Virus record (IMG/VR): IMGVR_UViG_3300025120_000250
Location: 1-34,132 of that record
Strand: one strand, 5' to 3'
Source of the DNA: a virus
Length of the DNA: 34,132 nucleotides
Shown here: positions 7,853-14,752 of the stretch, in pieces
How the letters are laid out: the number at the start of each line of letters is the position of its first letter
Position numbering within the stretch: the stretch's first letter is position 1
Notes under the pieces: generated by a model
The model's input: the letters and a program-made list of their open reading frames with translations, nothing else
What the model was told of the DNA's origin: nothing
Databases searched by the model: none
Translations under genes and position numbers: made by a program

Positions 7853-8538
7853 GTGGAAGAGTAGGTAGCATAACGACGGGTATAATAACTGATGGATTGG
7901 TATTCAATATGGATGCTGCTAATAGGGCATCATATCCTAAAAGTGGTACTAATGCTTTTAATACTATTGATACATCAAATTCCGGAAGTTTAGAAAATGG
8001 AATAGAATATTTTCCTGATAGACATAGTGGAGGATTCAAATGGGATGCTACAGATAGTTATATTATATTAGATAGTAACTTTTTTTCACAAAATTATACA
8101 TCATTTACACATTGTGCTTTCGTAGAATTTTACAGCGTTGCTGGTTCTTCTATAATACTAGATGCTAGAGATAGCAGCGGCGATGGTGTTAGTTTTTTAA
8201 TGTCATCTCCTAGTGGTGACGTATTATATGCAGCTTTAGATTCAGGAAATGTTACAGGAGGTACTACAATATCTATTGATCAAGTTTATCATACAACACT
8301 AACTTATGATGGACAAACTGCTAAACTTTATTTGAATGGTGTGCCCGACGGAAGCTCTTCTACATCACAAGCATTTAACACTACAGCTAAACCCACAATT
8401 GGAATACGATCATTTAATATAGGATCTGCAACACCGTCTAGTATTTATTTATATCATATATGTTCATATAATCGCGCCTTATCAGCCACAGAAGTACTAC
8501 ATAACTACGACGCATTAAAGGGTAGATTTAACTTATAA
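7849..8538 (+). CDS. LamG/concanavalin-like lectin-fold protein, copy 3
   Basis: A 229-residue paralogue starting MSGRVGSITTGIITDGLVFN; the ATG overlaps the preceding TGA (ATGA, four bases). LamG-like strands are visible at VYHTTLTYDGQTAKLYLNG (about 145-163), and the C-terminus HICSYNRALSATEVLHNYDA parallels copies 1 and 2. The central part differs from both. It ends 17 bases before the next ATG. Together the three genes look like a family made by tandem duplication, with constant termini and variable cores. A TATTTATA copy also occurs inside this gene at 8446-8453. Confidence 0.74.
   Translation: MSGRVGSITTGIITDGLVFNMDAANRASYPKSGTNAFNTIDTSNSGSLENGIEYFPDRHSGGFKWDATDSYIILDSNFFSQNYTSFTHCAFVEFYSVAGSSIILDARDSSGDGVSFLMSSPSGDVLYAALDSGNVTGGTTISIDQVYHTTLTYDGQTAKLYLNGVPDGSSSTSQAFNTTAKPTIGIRSFNIGSATPSSIYLYHICSYNRALSATEVLHNYDALKGRFNL
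7881..7919 (+). repeat. 39-base exact direct repeat, unit 2
   Basis: Second copy of the repeat at 7192-7230, at the equivalent position in lectin copy 3. Confidence 0.85.
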
Positions 8539-8543
8539 CAACA

Positions 8544-8551
8544 TATTTATA
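8544..8551 (+). promoter_or_regulatory. Probable late promoter abutting an ATG
   Basis: TATTTATA followed after only four bases (TAAA) by the ATG at 8556. If this is the -10-like element, transcription would start at or just beside the start codon, giving a leaderless mRNA. Confidence 0.55.
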
Positions 8552-8555
8552 TAAA

Positions 8556-8813
8556 ATGGATTACACAAACAGAACATATGCATTTGCAAACACATCCGAT
8601 ACTGGAAGTGTAGATTTTACACAAGTAATGGAAACTTCTTCCGAAACAGTTAGAAAATCGGTCGATGGATCCCAATTCATAATGAAATGGTACACAGTCA
8701 ATGAACCGACCTTTATTGCAGATGAAAGCGTGTCTTTAACATGGAGTGGTAGTCATGCAGATTGTTTAATAGAGTTGAGTAGTGAGTTTTGGACACCAAC
8801 TGGATCCATCTAA
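8556..8813 (+). CDS. Small beta-rich virion protein, unknown
   Basis: An 85-residue protein with no recognised family. It is acidic and rich in Ser/Thr and aromatic residues. Predicted strands include QFIMKWYTVNEPTFI (about 41-55) and SVSLTWSGSHADCLIELSSE (about 59-78), with a single cysteine and no membrane segment. It sits between the lectin genes and another structural gene under its own promoter, so a small virion or fibre-associated component is the reasonable guess. Confidence 0.5.
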   Translation: MDYTNRTYAFANTSDTGSVDFTQVMETSSETVRKSVDGSQFIMKWYTVNEPTFIADESVSLTWSGSHADCLIELSSEFWTPTGSI

Positions 8814-8833
8814 TTTAAAAGTAAAATAGACTT

Positions 8834-9400
8834 ATGGCAAATGATAGACTTATATTAAGAAATGGAGCTGTTACAGAAAGCACAATACTTGCGGTAGAAG
8901 GAGGCGGCGCTCAAGGTTTACCAAATGCATCCGAAGATAATTTACATGTCGGTACAACCTCAGCTCCTAGGCCTGCAAGAGTTCTAGAATATGGTTTCAC
9001 CGGAGATGTATTAGCATCTCAAACTGCAGGAACTAGCTTAACTATTGGAAATATTTGTTATTTAAGAACAAATGGTCAATGGTTTCAGGCTAATGCATCA
9101 CAAGTTTCAACTGGAGATGGTATGCTAGGAATAGCACTCAATACCGCTAGCTCAAGTGGTGGAGTTGATATACTCATAAGAGGAGTGGTAGGTACTAATA
9201 TCGATATGCTTACATCAGTTTCTTCCGGTGTTGGTCAACCAATATATTTAGCCACTACCTCCGGTACCATGTCCCAAACTGCACCATCAAGTGAAAACAA
9301 CATAGTCAGAATCCTAGGACATTATTTGAATTTAGTAAACGGACAAACAGAAAAATATGTAATATCATTTAACCCAGACAGTATCTGGTTAGAATTGTAA
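8834..9400 (+). CDS. Virion structural protein, probable fibre or decoration type
   Basis: A 188-residue protein beginning MANDRLILRNGAVTES, followed by GGGAQGLPNASEDNLHVG. The middle has paired beta motifs: GNICYLRTNGQWFQANAS (about 73-90), GMLGIAL, then GQPIYLATTSGTMSQTAPS (about 137-155) and VRILGHYLN. This pattern of an indicator-like strand, a short NGQW turn and a G-x-x-L-x-x-x-G-x-x-S/T-x-x-x-P strand is common in uncharacterised marine phage fibre-end or decoration proteins. It ends with ISFNPDSIWLEL, a typical closing strand. Its position 20 bases after another small structural gene supports virion function; the specific role is unknown. Confidence 0.52.
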   Translation: MANDRLILRNGAVTESTILAVEGGGAQGLPNASEDNLHVGTTSAPRPARVLEYGFTGDVLASQTAGTSLTIGNICYLRTNGQWFQANASQVSTGDGMLGIALNTASSSGGVDILIRGVVGTNIDMLTSVSSGVGQPIYLATTSGTMSQTAPSSENNIVRILGHYLNLVNGQTEKYVISFNPDSIWLEL

Positions 9401-9403
9401 GCC

Positions 9404-9829
9404 ATGGCAGATATAACAAAAGTAATGGTTGTTGAGATTGGTGATATAGCAAAGCTAGGTCCAAAAGAAAAAAGTGTTGTAGAAAAGCTAGGTCCAAGAG
9501 ATAAACCAACAGCAGGTGGACACATATTTAGTAGTGGAGAATACGTACTAAGCGAAGCGAGCGCAACACATACCGGAGTCTTAGTACTTGTCACAACATC
9601 AGGAGTAAACAGCTTGGAACAACCAAGTGGTGGTATTCCTAAATACCGAATAAATACAATTACAGTTACTCCAAACTCAAGCACTGCGAATACATTTGAT
9701 ATTGCAATCAACGGCGGAAATAGGGGCGTTCCACAAGTTTCTGCAGCAGCATTTAGTGGCACTGGTAATGGATCAACACTGAGCTTTTCAGTATCTACCT
9801 ACAATTTTATAATAACATATACTGCTTAA
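9404..9829 (+). CDS. Structural protein of unknown function
   Basis: A 141-residue protein, unrecognised. A short internal near-repeat occurs near the N-terminus: AKLGPKEKSVV then EKLGPRDKPTA (about residues 17-39). The rest is beta-rich (YVLSEASATHTGVLVLV, about 46-62; STLSFSVSTYNFIITYTA at the C-terminus). It starts three bases after the preceding gene and closes the adhesin island before a new promoter. Probably a virion component by context only. Confidence 0.45.
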   Translation: MADITKVMVVEIGDIAKLGPKEKSVVEKLGPRDKPTAGGHIFSSGEYVLSEASATHTGVLVLVTTSGVNSLEQPSGGIPKYRINTITVTPNSSTANTFDIAINGGNRGVPQVSAAAFSGTGNGSTLSFSVSTYNFIITYTA

Positions 9830-9843
9830 CAAAAAAAACTGCA

Positions 9844-9851
9844 TATTTATA
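9844..9851 (+). promoter_or_regulatory. Probable late promoter, TATTTATA
   Basis: TATTTATA 18 bases before the ATG at 9870. The short leader contains no Shine-Dalgarno sequence. Confidence 0.58.
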
Positions 9852-9869
9852 TGTAAAGAAATATAAGTT

Positions 9870-10130
9870 ATGAAGATTACAGAAGAAGAGATGCAAAACA
9901 TCAAAACGATTCAAGAAGAGTATACACAGATGGGTGTTCAACTTGTTCAACTAAAATTAGCTCAAAAATCGAGCCAAGAATATTTAGAAAAATTAAACGA
10001 ACAAGAAGAATCGCTCAACACTAGTATTGTAGAGATTAACGAGAGAGAAAAGAAGTTGGCTGATGGTTTGAATGAAAAATACGGAGTAGGTTCTTTGGAC
10101 ATGAACACTGGAGAATTTACACCAAATTAA
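9870..10130 (+). CDS. Small coiled-coil protein ahead of the sheath gene
   Basis: An 86-residue highly charged protein, almost entirely helical. Residues about 3-68 have a heptad-like pattern (EEEMQNIKTIQEEYTQMG, then LEKLNEQEESLNTSIVEINE) indicating a coiled coil. The C-terminus is a polar tail with GSLDMNTGEFTP. No enzyme motif or membrane segment. Expressed from its own promoter immediately before the tail sheath gene, it may be a chaperone or scaffold used in tail building. That is an inference; the family is not recognised. Confidence 0.5.
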   Translation: MKITEEEMQNIKTIQEEYTQMGVQLVQLKLAQKSSQEYLEKLNEQEESLNTSIVEINEREKKLADGLNEKYGVGSLDMNTGEFTPN

Positions 10131-10164
10131 CATCTCAAAACTAGGTTTCGGGTTATAGTTGACA

Positions 10165-10172
10165 TATTTATT
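10165..10172 (+). promoter_or_regulatory. Variant late promoter, TATTTATT
   Basis: A one-mismatch copy of the octamer, 32 bases before the tail sheath ATG at 10205. The leader is A/T-rich (ATATATAATATAATAT). Confidence 0.48.
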
Positions 10173-10204
10173 AAAAACAAAGAAATATATAATATAATAT
10201 CACT

Positions 10205-12613
10205 ATGGCCGAGAAAATTGTTAGCCCCGGAGTATTTACTAACGAAAAGGATCTTTCCTTTTTACCAGCAGGTATCGCTGCCATTGGAGCAGCTATCGTA
10301 GGACCTACCAAAAAAGGCCCAGCCTTTGTTCCTACAATTGTAGAAAATTTTGACGAATTTATTGCTAAGTTTGGAGGACTAAGTGAAGAGACTTATGTCC
10401 CTTACGCTGTTAAGAGCTACTTGAACGCAGCATCTACCGTAACTATTGTAAGAGTATTACAAGAAGGAGGATACGATGCAAAAGTTGTTCACATCATCGC
10501 TTCTGGATCAGGAGCTGATAAGTTTTTAGTTGGAGCTATATTCCCAACAAAAAACACTGCAGACGGAGCATCTACCGGTAATGGATTTACTGGATCAGTA
10601 ATTCCAAACGGACAAAGCGCTACAAGCTCTATTAACTTCACACTAGAAGGAACTGGAGTATCTGCTCAAACATTAACTGCATCAGCAGATCCAGCTAACG
10701 TAAGTAACTTCAAAAACGTATTAGGAACATCTCCACAAGGAGCTAAGAAAGGATATGTGTACACTTACTATGACAACTTCATGAAGTCTGACATAGGTAC
10801 TGGTTCATTTATTTATTTTGAAACTGGTTCAGTAGATGCTTTGGCAAACTTCTCAAGCTCAGATGCAGGTAATCCTGCACCAGCAGCTACTCCATATATT
10901 GTATCACAAACAATTGGTGGAGCTAAGTTAGATCTTTTTAAAGTGAAAACAATAGCTGACGGAACAGACACAAACACTTCAATTAAAGTTAGTATAATCA
11001 ACAACGTATTGCCAGGAGGGAATCCAGCAAGCGATTATGGTTCGTTTACAATCCTAGTAAGAGATTACGAAGATACAGATAAACGACCAGTAGTATTAGA
11101 ATCTTTCTCTAACCTAAACTTAGACCCAGACTCTTCTAATTACATTGCTCGAAGAATTGGAGATAAGTTCAAATCCGTATCAGATGCTGGAATTGTAACA
11201 GATAATGGAGATTATGATAACGTATCTCAGTATGTATATGTTGAGTGTGTTGACGATGTAACAAACAAAGCTATCTCAGCAAATGTTAAACCATTTGGAT
11301 TTGATGCTTACGTACAACCATTAGCAGGTGCCTACGCAGGAGCTGCAGTATCAGTACCAACTGCTTCTTTTATTATAGAGACCACAGAGATTAACGGAGC
11401 ATTTAACAAAAAGAAATACTACGGACACGATTTTGCAACTACAAACGACGCAAGCCAATTGCTTAAGCCATTACCAAACGGAGCAACAGCTTTAGCAAAT
11501 AACGACTTTAACCTTGACGACTCTTTTATACATCCAAGTGCATCAGCAGTAGATGCTAACTCATCTATAACTGCAGGAGCAAGTATATCAGGATCAACAT
11601 TCGCAGGAGTTGATATATCAAACTTCTTGAAATTCACAGTAGGATTACAAGGAGGGTTTGATGGAGATGATCCAGCTATAACTAAGAAGACGGGAGCTAA
11701 CATTACTCCAGGAAACTTGTTTGGAATGGATTGTACAACTGCTAACTCTGCAGGAGCCAAAGCATATATCAAAGCATTAAACACAGTAAACAATCCAGAC
11801 GAATTAGATGTGAATCTAGTTGTTGCACCTGGAGCTACGATAGCTGATCACTCAGCAATCACCAATAAGATGATTGAAGTAGCTGAAGATAGAGGAGATT
11901 GTTTTGCACTACTTGATTGTGTAGTACAAGGAAACACAATAGGAGCTGCAGTATCAGCAGTAGCTAACGGATCAATTGACACCAACTACGCAGGAGTTTA
12001 TTGGCCATGGGTTAAGATCCTAGACACTGACAAGAATAAGCCAGTATGGGTTCCACCATCAGTAGTACTTCCAAGAGTGTTTGCTAACTCAGACAATGTA
12101 GCATACGAATGGTTCGCACCAGCTGGATTGAATAGAGGTGGAATTAGTGAAGCAATTGATATTGAAAAGAAACTACAACAATCAGATAGAGATGATCTTT
12201 ATGAAAACAGAATCAACCCAATCGCAACATTCCCTAACCAAGGAGTATGTGTATGGGGTCAGAAGACACTACAAGCCACACCAAGTGCACTTGATAGAGT
12301 AAATGTCCGAAGACTGTTAATAACATTGAAGAAGTTTATTGCAAGCTCATCAAGATATTTAGTGTTCGAAAACAACACAACACAAACTCGTCAGAGATTC
12401 TTAAACATTGTTAATCCATACTTAGAGACTGTAAAGTCAAGACAAGGATTATTTGCTTACAGAGTTGTAATGGACGAAACTAACAACACTCCTGACGTAA
12501 TCGACAGAAACCAAATGTACGGTCAGATATTTATTCAACCAGCAAAAGCTGCAGAATTTATCGTACTTGACTTCAACATTTTACCAACTGGAGCAACATT
12601 TGATAACGCATAA
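10205..12613 (+). CDS. Contractile tail sheath protein, gp18-like
   Basis: An 802-residue protein, longer than T4 gp18 (about 659). The N-terminus EKIVSPGVFTNEKDLSFLPA (residues 3-22) and the strand GAAIVGPTKKGPAFVP (about 28-43) are characteristic of phage sheath proteins. The C-terminal part includes KKFIASSSRYLVFENNTTQT (about 710-729), the TRQRFLN and SRQGLFAYRVVMDETNN stretches, and a final IFIQPAKAAEFIVLDFNIL, matching the conserved sheath core that forms the extended beta handshake. It polymerises around the tail tube and contracts to drive injection. Extra length lies in the middle, probably as surface-exposed inserted domains (about 100-480). The tail tube gene follows 36 bases later, behind its own promoter. 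Confidence 0.93.
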   Translation: MAEKIVSPGVFTNEKDLSFLPAGIAAIGAAIVGPTKKGPAFVPTIVENFDEFIAKFGGLSEETYVPYAVKSYLNAASTVTIVRVLQEGGYDAKVVHIIASGSGADKFLVGAIFPTKNTADGASTGNGFTGSVIPNGQSATSSINFTLEGTGVSAQTLTASADPANVSNFKNVLGTSPQGAKKGYVYTYYDNFMKSDIGTGSFIYFETGSVDALANFSSSDAGNPAPAATPYIVSQTIGGAKLDLFKVKTIADGTDTNTSIKVSIINNVLPGGNPASDYGSFTILVRDYEDTDKRPVVLESFSNLNLDPDSSNYIARRIGDKFKSVSDAGIVTDNGDYDNVSQYVYVECVDDVTNKAISANVKPFGFDAYVQPLAGAYAGAAVSVPTASFIIETTEINGAFNKKKYYGHDFATTNDASQLLKPLPNGATALANNDFNLDDSFIHPSASAVDANSSITAGASISGSTFAGVDISNFLKFTVGLQGGFDGDDPAITKKTGANITPGNLFGMDCTTANSAGAKAYIKALNTVNNPDELDVNLVVAPGATIADHSAITNKMIEVAEDRGDCFALLDCVVQGNTIGAAVSAVANGSIDTNYAGVYWPWVKILDTDKNKPVWVPPSVVLPRVFANSDNVAYEWFAPAGLNRGGISEAIDIEKKLQQSDRDDLYENRINPIATFPNQGVCVWGQKTLQATPSALDRVNVRRLLITLKKFIASSSRYLVFENNTTQTRQRFLNIVNPYLETVKSRQGLFAYRVVMDETNNTPDVIDRNQMYGQIFIQPAKAAEFIVLDFNILPTGATFDNA

Positions 12614-12628
12614 AATTAGTACAACGAC

Positions 12629-12636
12629 TATTTATA
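12629..12636 (+). promoter_or_regulatory. Probable late promoter, TATTTATA
   Basis: TATTTATA preceded by CGAC, 13 bases before the tail tube ATG at 12650. A separate promoter would allow the tube protein to be made in large amounts. Confidence 0.62.
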
Positions 12637-12649
12637 ATAAAGAACAATT

Positions 12650-13138
12650 ATGGCAAATTTAATAGAAAATGATAAAATGTTTTACACCAACTATGAGCCC
12701 AAGGTGCAAAACAGATTCATCCTCGAAGTTGATGGGTTACCATCTTACTTATGTAAAAAAGTATCTCGACCTCAATTAGAGTGCGGAGAGGTTGTACTAG
12801 ATCATATTAACATCATCAGAAAGATGAAAGGTAAGTGTAAGTGGGGCGACATTACAATTACCATGTATGATGCAATCGTACCATCCGGAGCACAAGCTGT
12901 AATGGAGTGGGTTCGTACATCACACGAATCAGTAACTGGACGAGATGGATATGCAGATTTCTACAAGAAAGATTTTGATATCTTCGTATTAGGACCAGTA
13001 GGTGATAAGATTGAGAACTGGAGTGTAAAAGGTGCTTACATTAAGACAGCACAATTTGGAGACATGGATTGGTCTACAGAAACACCAGTTGAAATTGCAC
13101 TTACATTAGGAGTAGACTACTGCGTATTAGAGTATTAA
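12650..13138 (+). CDS. Tail tube protein, gp19-like
   Basis: A 162-residue protein, almost the same length as T4 gp19 (163). The N-terminus includes NDKMFYTNYEPKVQNRFILE (about 7-26), and a later VKGAYIKTAQFGDMDWSTET stretch (about 125-144) matches the conserved tail tube fold of contractile phages. EIALTLGVDYCVLEY at the end forms the last strand. Hexameric rings stack to make the inner tube under the sheath. It lies directly after the sheath gene and is followed by a strong intrinsic terminator, as expected for a highly expressed single-gene unit. Confidence 0.92.
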   Translation: MANLIENDKMFYTNYEPKVQNRFILEVDGLPSYLCKKVSRPQLECGEVVLDHINIIRKMKGKCKWGDITITMYDAIVPSGAQAVMEWVRTSHESVTGRDGYADFYKKDFDIFVLGPVGDKIENWSVKGAYIKTAQFGDMDWSTETPVEIALTLGVDYCVLEY

Positions 13139-13171
13139 TTACCCGACCCTTACCCAACACCAATAAAAGAG

Positions 13172-13199
13172 GCCAACTATAAAAAGTTGGCTTTTTTTT
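13172..13199 (+). terminator. Intrinsic terminator after the tail tube gene
   Basis: A 7-bp perfect stem (GCCAACT with AGTTGGC), 6-base loop, followed by eight T. It is a clear rho-independent terminator 34 bases after the tail tube stop. Confidence 0.88.
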
Positions 13200-13208
13200 A
13201 TTCACGAC

Positions 13209-13216
13209 TATTTATA
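13209..13216 (+). promoter_or_regulatory. Probable late promoter, TATTTATA
   Basis: TATTTATA preceded by CGAC, ten bases after the terminator T run and 34 bases before the ATG at 13251. Terminator followed by promoter marks a new transcription unit. Confidence 0.65.
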
Positions 13217-13250
13217 GTCATAAGACATTGAGTTACTAAATAAAAATAAA

Positions 13251-14141
13251 ATGAGCAAAGTTGTAAACGACGATTATCCAAATAATCAAAAAAATCCCTT
13301 AAGCGACGAACAATTAAAGCAGATGGTGATGGCAGATCATGTCAATTCCGCTTCTAACGACGTAGCACTTACTAAGGGTGAATCCGTAAACGTACCTACT
13401 GAAATAATCGCATTACCAAGTAAGGGTAAGTTTTATCCAGAAGGACATCCACTAAGATCTGGAAAAATTGAAATGAAGTATATGACCGCTAAAGAAGAAG
13501 ACATCTTAGCGTCTCAGAACTTAATTAAGCAAGGAGTAGTGATAGATAAGCTACTACAATCTCTTATTGTAACAAAGATCAATTACAACGATATATTGAC
13601 AGTTGATAAGAATGCGATCTTTATTGCAGCTAGAATTCTAGCATACGGAGAAGATTACGAAGTAGAGATCACTTGTCCGGATTGTGGTGAGAAGAGTAAG
13701 CATGTTATTGATCTTCAGCAATTTGAAGAAAAAGCAATCGATTGGAGCATATTCAAAGAAGGAGAAGCAACACACAAGTTTTCACTTCCAGCAGCTAAAA
13801 GCGAGTTGACATTAAAGATGCTAACTCATGGAGACGAAAAAGCAATTGAACAAGCAGCAAAAGCAAACAAGAAGAGATCAAAAGCTTCTGGAGTTGATAG
13901 AGATTTAACGACAAGAATGAAGCAAGTAATTGCTGCAGTCGATGGTAACGAAGATCGAGGATTTATTAACAGCTACGTTGACAACATGTTATCAAGAGAT
14001 TCGCTAGCTCTACGTAAGCACTTGAAAGAAGTAACACCAGATATCGATACTACAATATATTTTGAATGTCCACATTGTGGTCATGAGGCGTCTAACATGC
14101 AACTTCCGATTGACGTCGGGTTTTTTTGGCCTGGGGTCTAG
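13251..14141 (+). CDS. gp26-like baseplate/tail assembly protein with zinc-finger cysteines
   Basis: A 296-residue protein I assign to the T4 gp26-type baseplate family, using IIALPSKGKFYPEGHPLRSG (about 52-71) and a helical core AKEEDILASQNLIKQGVVID (about 80-99). Two CxxC pairs, CPDC (142-145) and CPHC (273-276), are positioned to bind one zinc ion. T4 gp26 is about 208 residues. The gene sits between the tail tube and tape measure genes, where contractile and siphophage tails carry their tail assembly chaperone pair. Its end overlaps another frame at a T7 run, so a longer product of about 361 residues is likely. It may therefore act as a tape-measure chaperone rather than only a baseplate part. 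Confidence 0.7.
   Translation: MSKVVNDDYPNNQKNPLSDEQLKQMVMADHVNSASNDVALTKGESVNVPTEIIALPSKGKFYPEGHPLRSGKIEMKYMTAKEEDILASQNLIKQGVVIDKLLQSLIVTKINYNDILTVDKNAIFIAARILAYGEDYEVEITCPDCGEKSKHVIDLQQFEEKAIDWSIFKEGEATHKFSLPAAKSELTLKMLTHGDEKAIEQAAKANKKRSKASGVDRDLTTRMKQVIAAVDGNEDRGFINSYVDNMLSRDSLALRKHLKEVTPDIDTTIYFECPHCGHEASNMQLPIDVGFFWPGV
14121..14127 (+). other. Candidate programmed frameshift site (T7 run)
   Basis: In the gp26-like frame the codons are GGG TTT TTT TGG CCT GGG GTC TAG. Skipping one T (+1), or slipping back two, enters a frame that continues for 69 codons into a well-formed helical extension. The run of seven T after GGG allows tRNA-Phe to re-pair. Tail assembly chaperone genes in this genomic position are well known for programmed frameshifts. 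Confidence 0.6.
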
Positions 14142-14337
14142 CTATAAGGCCCGCCTATACGACCAACTGTTTGAACTCATGTATTATGGAAAAATGGGAT
14201 GGTCATGGACAGAACTCTATCAACTACCGGTACACATACGAGCATACTACTACCGTAAGCTTGCCGATATTAGAGAAAAAGAAAATGAAGCAGAGAAGGC
14301 TCAATACGATAAAATTCAGAGCCAAGCACGAAGATAG
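14128..14337 (+). CDS. Frameshift extension of the gp26-like protein
   Basis: The frame entered after the T7 run encodes GLGSSYKARLYDQLFELMYY, then GKMGWSWTELYQLPVHIRAY and a basic helical tail (YYRKLADIREKENEAEKAQY), 69 residues in all. The sequence is protein-like: a YYGK-x-G-W-S-W-x-E-L-Y-x-L-P-V-x-x-R core followed by a charged helix. It resembles C-terminal parts of T4-like baseplate/chaperone proteins. No ATG with a usable leader starts this frame near its beginning. The longest open stretch begins with a TTG at 14062 deep inside the upstream gene, and one internal ATG lies at 14083. A frameshift fusion of about 361 residues (+1) is therefore the simplest reading. Separate initiation remains possible. 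Confidence 0.6.
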   Translation, partial: GLGSSYKARLYDQLFELMYYGKMGWSWTELYQLPVHIRAYYYRKLADIREKENEAEKAQYDKIQSQARR

Positions 14338-14342
14338 TGTGA

Positions 14343-14370
14343 AGCCATCCTAATAAGGGTGGCTTTTTTT
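14343..14370 (+). terminator. Intrinsic terminator after the frameshift frame
   Basis: Stem AGCCATCC with GGGTGGCT (8 bp, one G-U pair), 6-base loop TAATAA, then a run of six T following the stem. It starts six bases after the 14337 stop, which supports the extension frame as the true gene end. Confidence 0.85.
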
Positions 14371-14382
14371 ATTATTCCAAAC

Positions 14383-14390
14383 TATTTATA
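14383..14390 (+). promoter_or_regulatory. Probable late promoter, TATTTATA
   Basis: TATTTATA 12 bases after the terminator T run and 14 bases before the ATG at 14405; it drives the tape measure unit. Confidence 0.63.
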
Positions 14391-14404
14391 AGAAAGCATA
14401 ACAT

Positions 14405-14746
14405 ATGGACTCAAGAGAGAAAGAACTACGCGAAAACATTCGAGAATATCTTAAAGAAGCACCAAAGCATTTAGATGAAGCTGGATTGACTGGATGGGTC
14501 GTTGATAAGATTGCAGGCGGTATGAAGTGGGCTACCAACCGAAAAGCTGATTACCAGTATGACTTCTTACTTAAACACAGAGACTTCAAAGGTCTCGCTA
14601 AAAAGTTTAAGATGTCAGATGCAAACTGGGAGCGTACAGCTAAAGGATGGTTAGCTAAAGATCCAAAAGGCTTTGCTAAGGTGTTGAGATATAATATGGG
14701 CAACTCTCGTATCAATAACTTATTAAAAAAACATAAGCTAAGCTAA
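14405..14746 (+). CDS. Small basic protein before the tape measure, unknown
   Basis: A 113-residue basic, helical protein. The N-terminal 20 residues are a charged helix (REKELRENIREYLKEAPKHL). A GLTGWVVDKIAGGMKWATNR stretch follows (about 27-46), then a C-terminal domain with many Lys and Trp residues (KFKMSDANWERTAKGWLAKD, about 67-86). No signal peptide, clear membrane segment or enzyme motif. The tape measure GTG comes six bases after its stop, so the two are co-expressed. It could be a tape-measure partner. Family not recognised. Confidence 0.5.
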   Translation: MDSREKELRENIREYLKEAPKHLDEAGLTGWVVDKIAGGMKWATNRKADYQYDFLLKHRDFKGLAKKFKMSDANWERTAKGWLAKDPKGFAKVLRYNMGNSRINNLLKKHKLS

Positions 14747-14752
14747 TAGTCT

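Noticed and set aside
14126-14353. Third-frame ORF over the end of the gp26-like region
   Set aside because: Its product is not protein-like, and it runs into the terminator; the +1 frame beside it gives a well-formed helical sequence.
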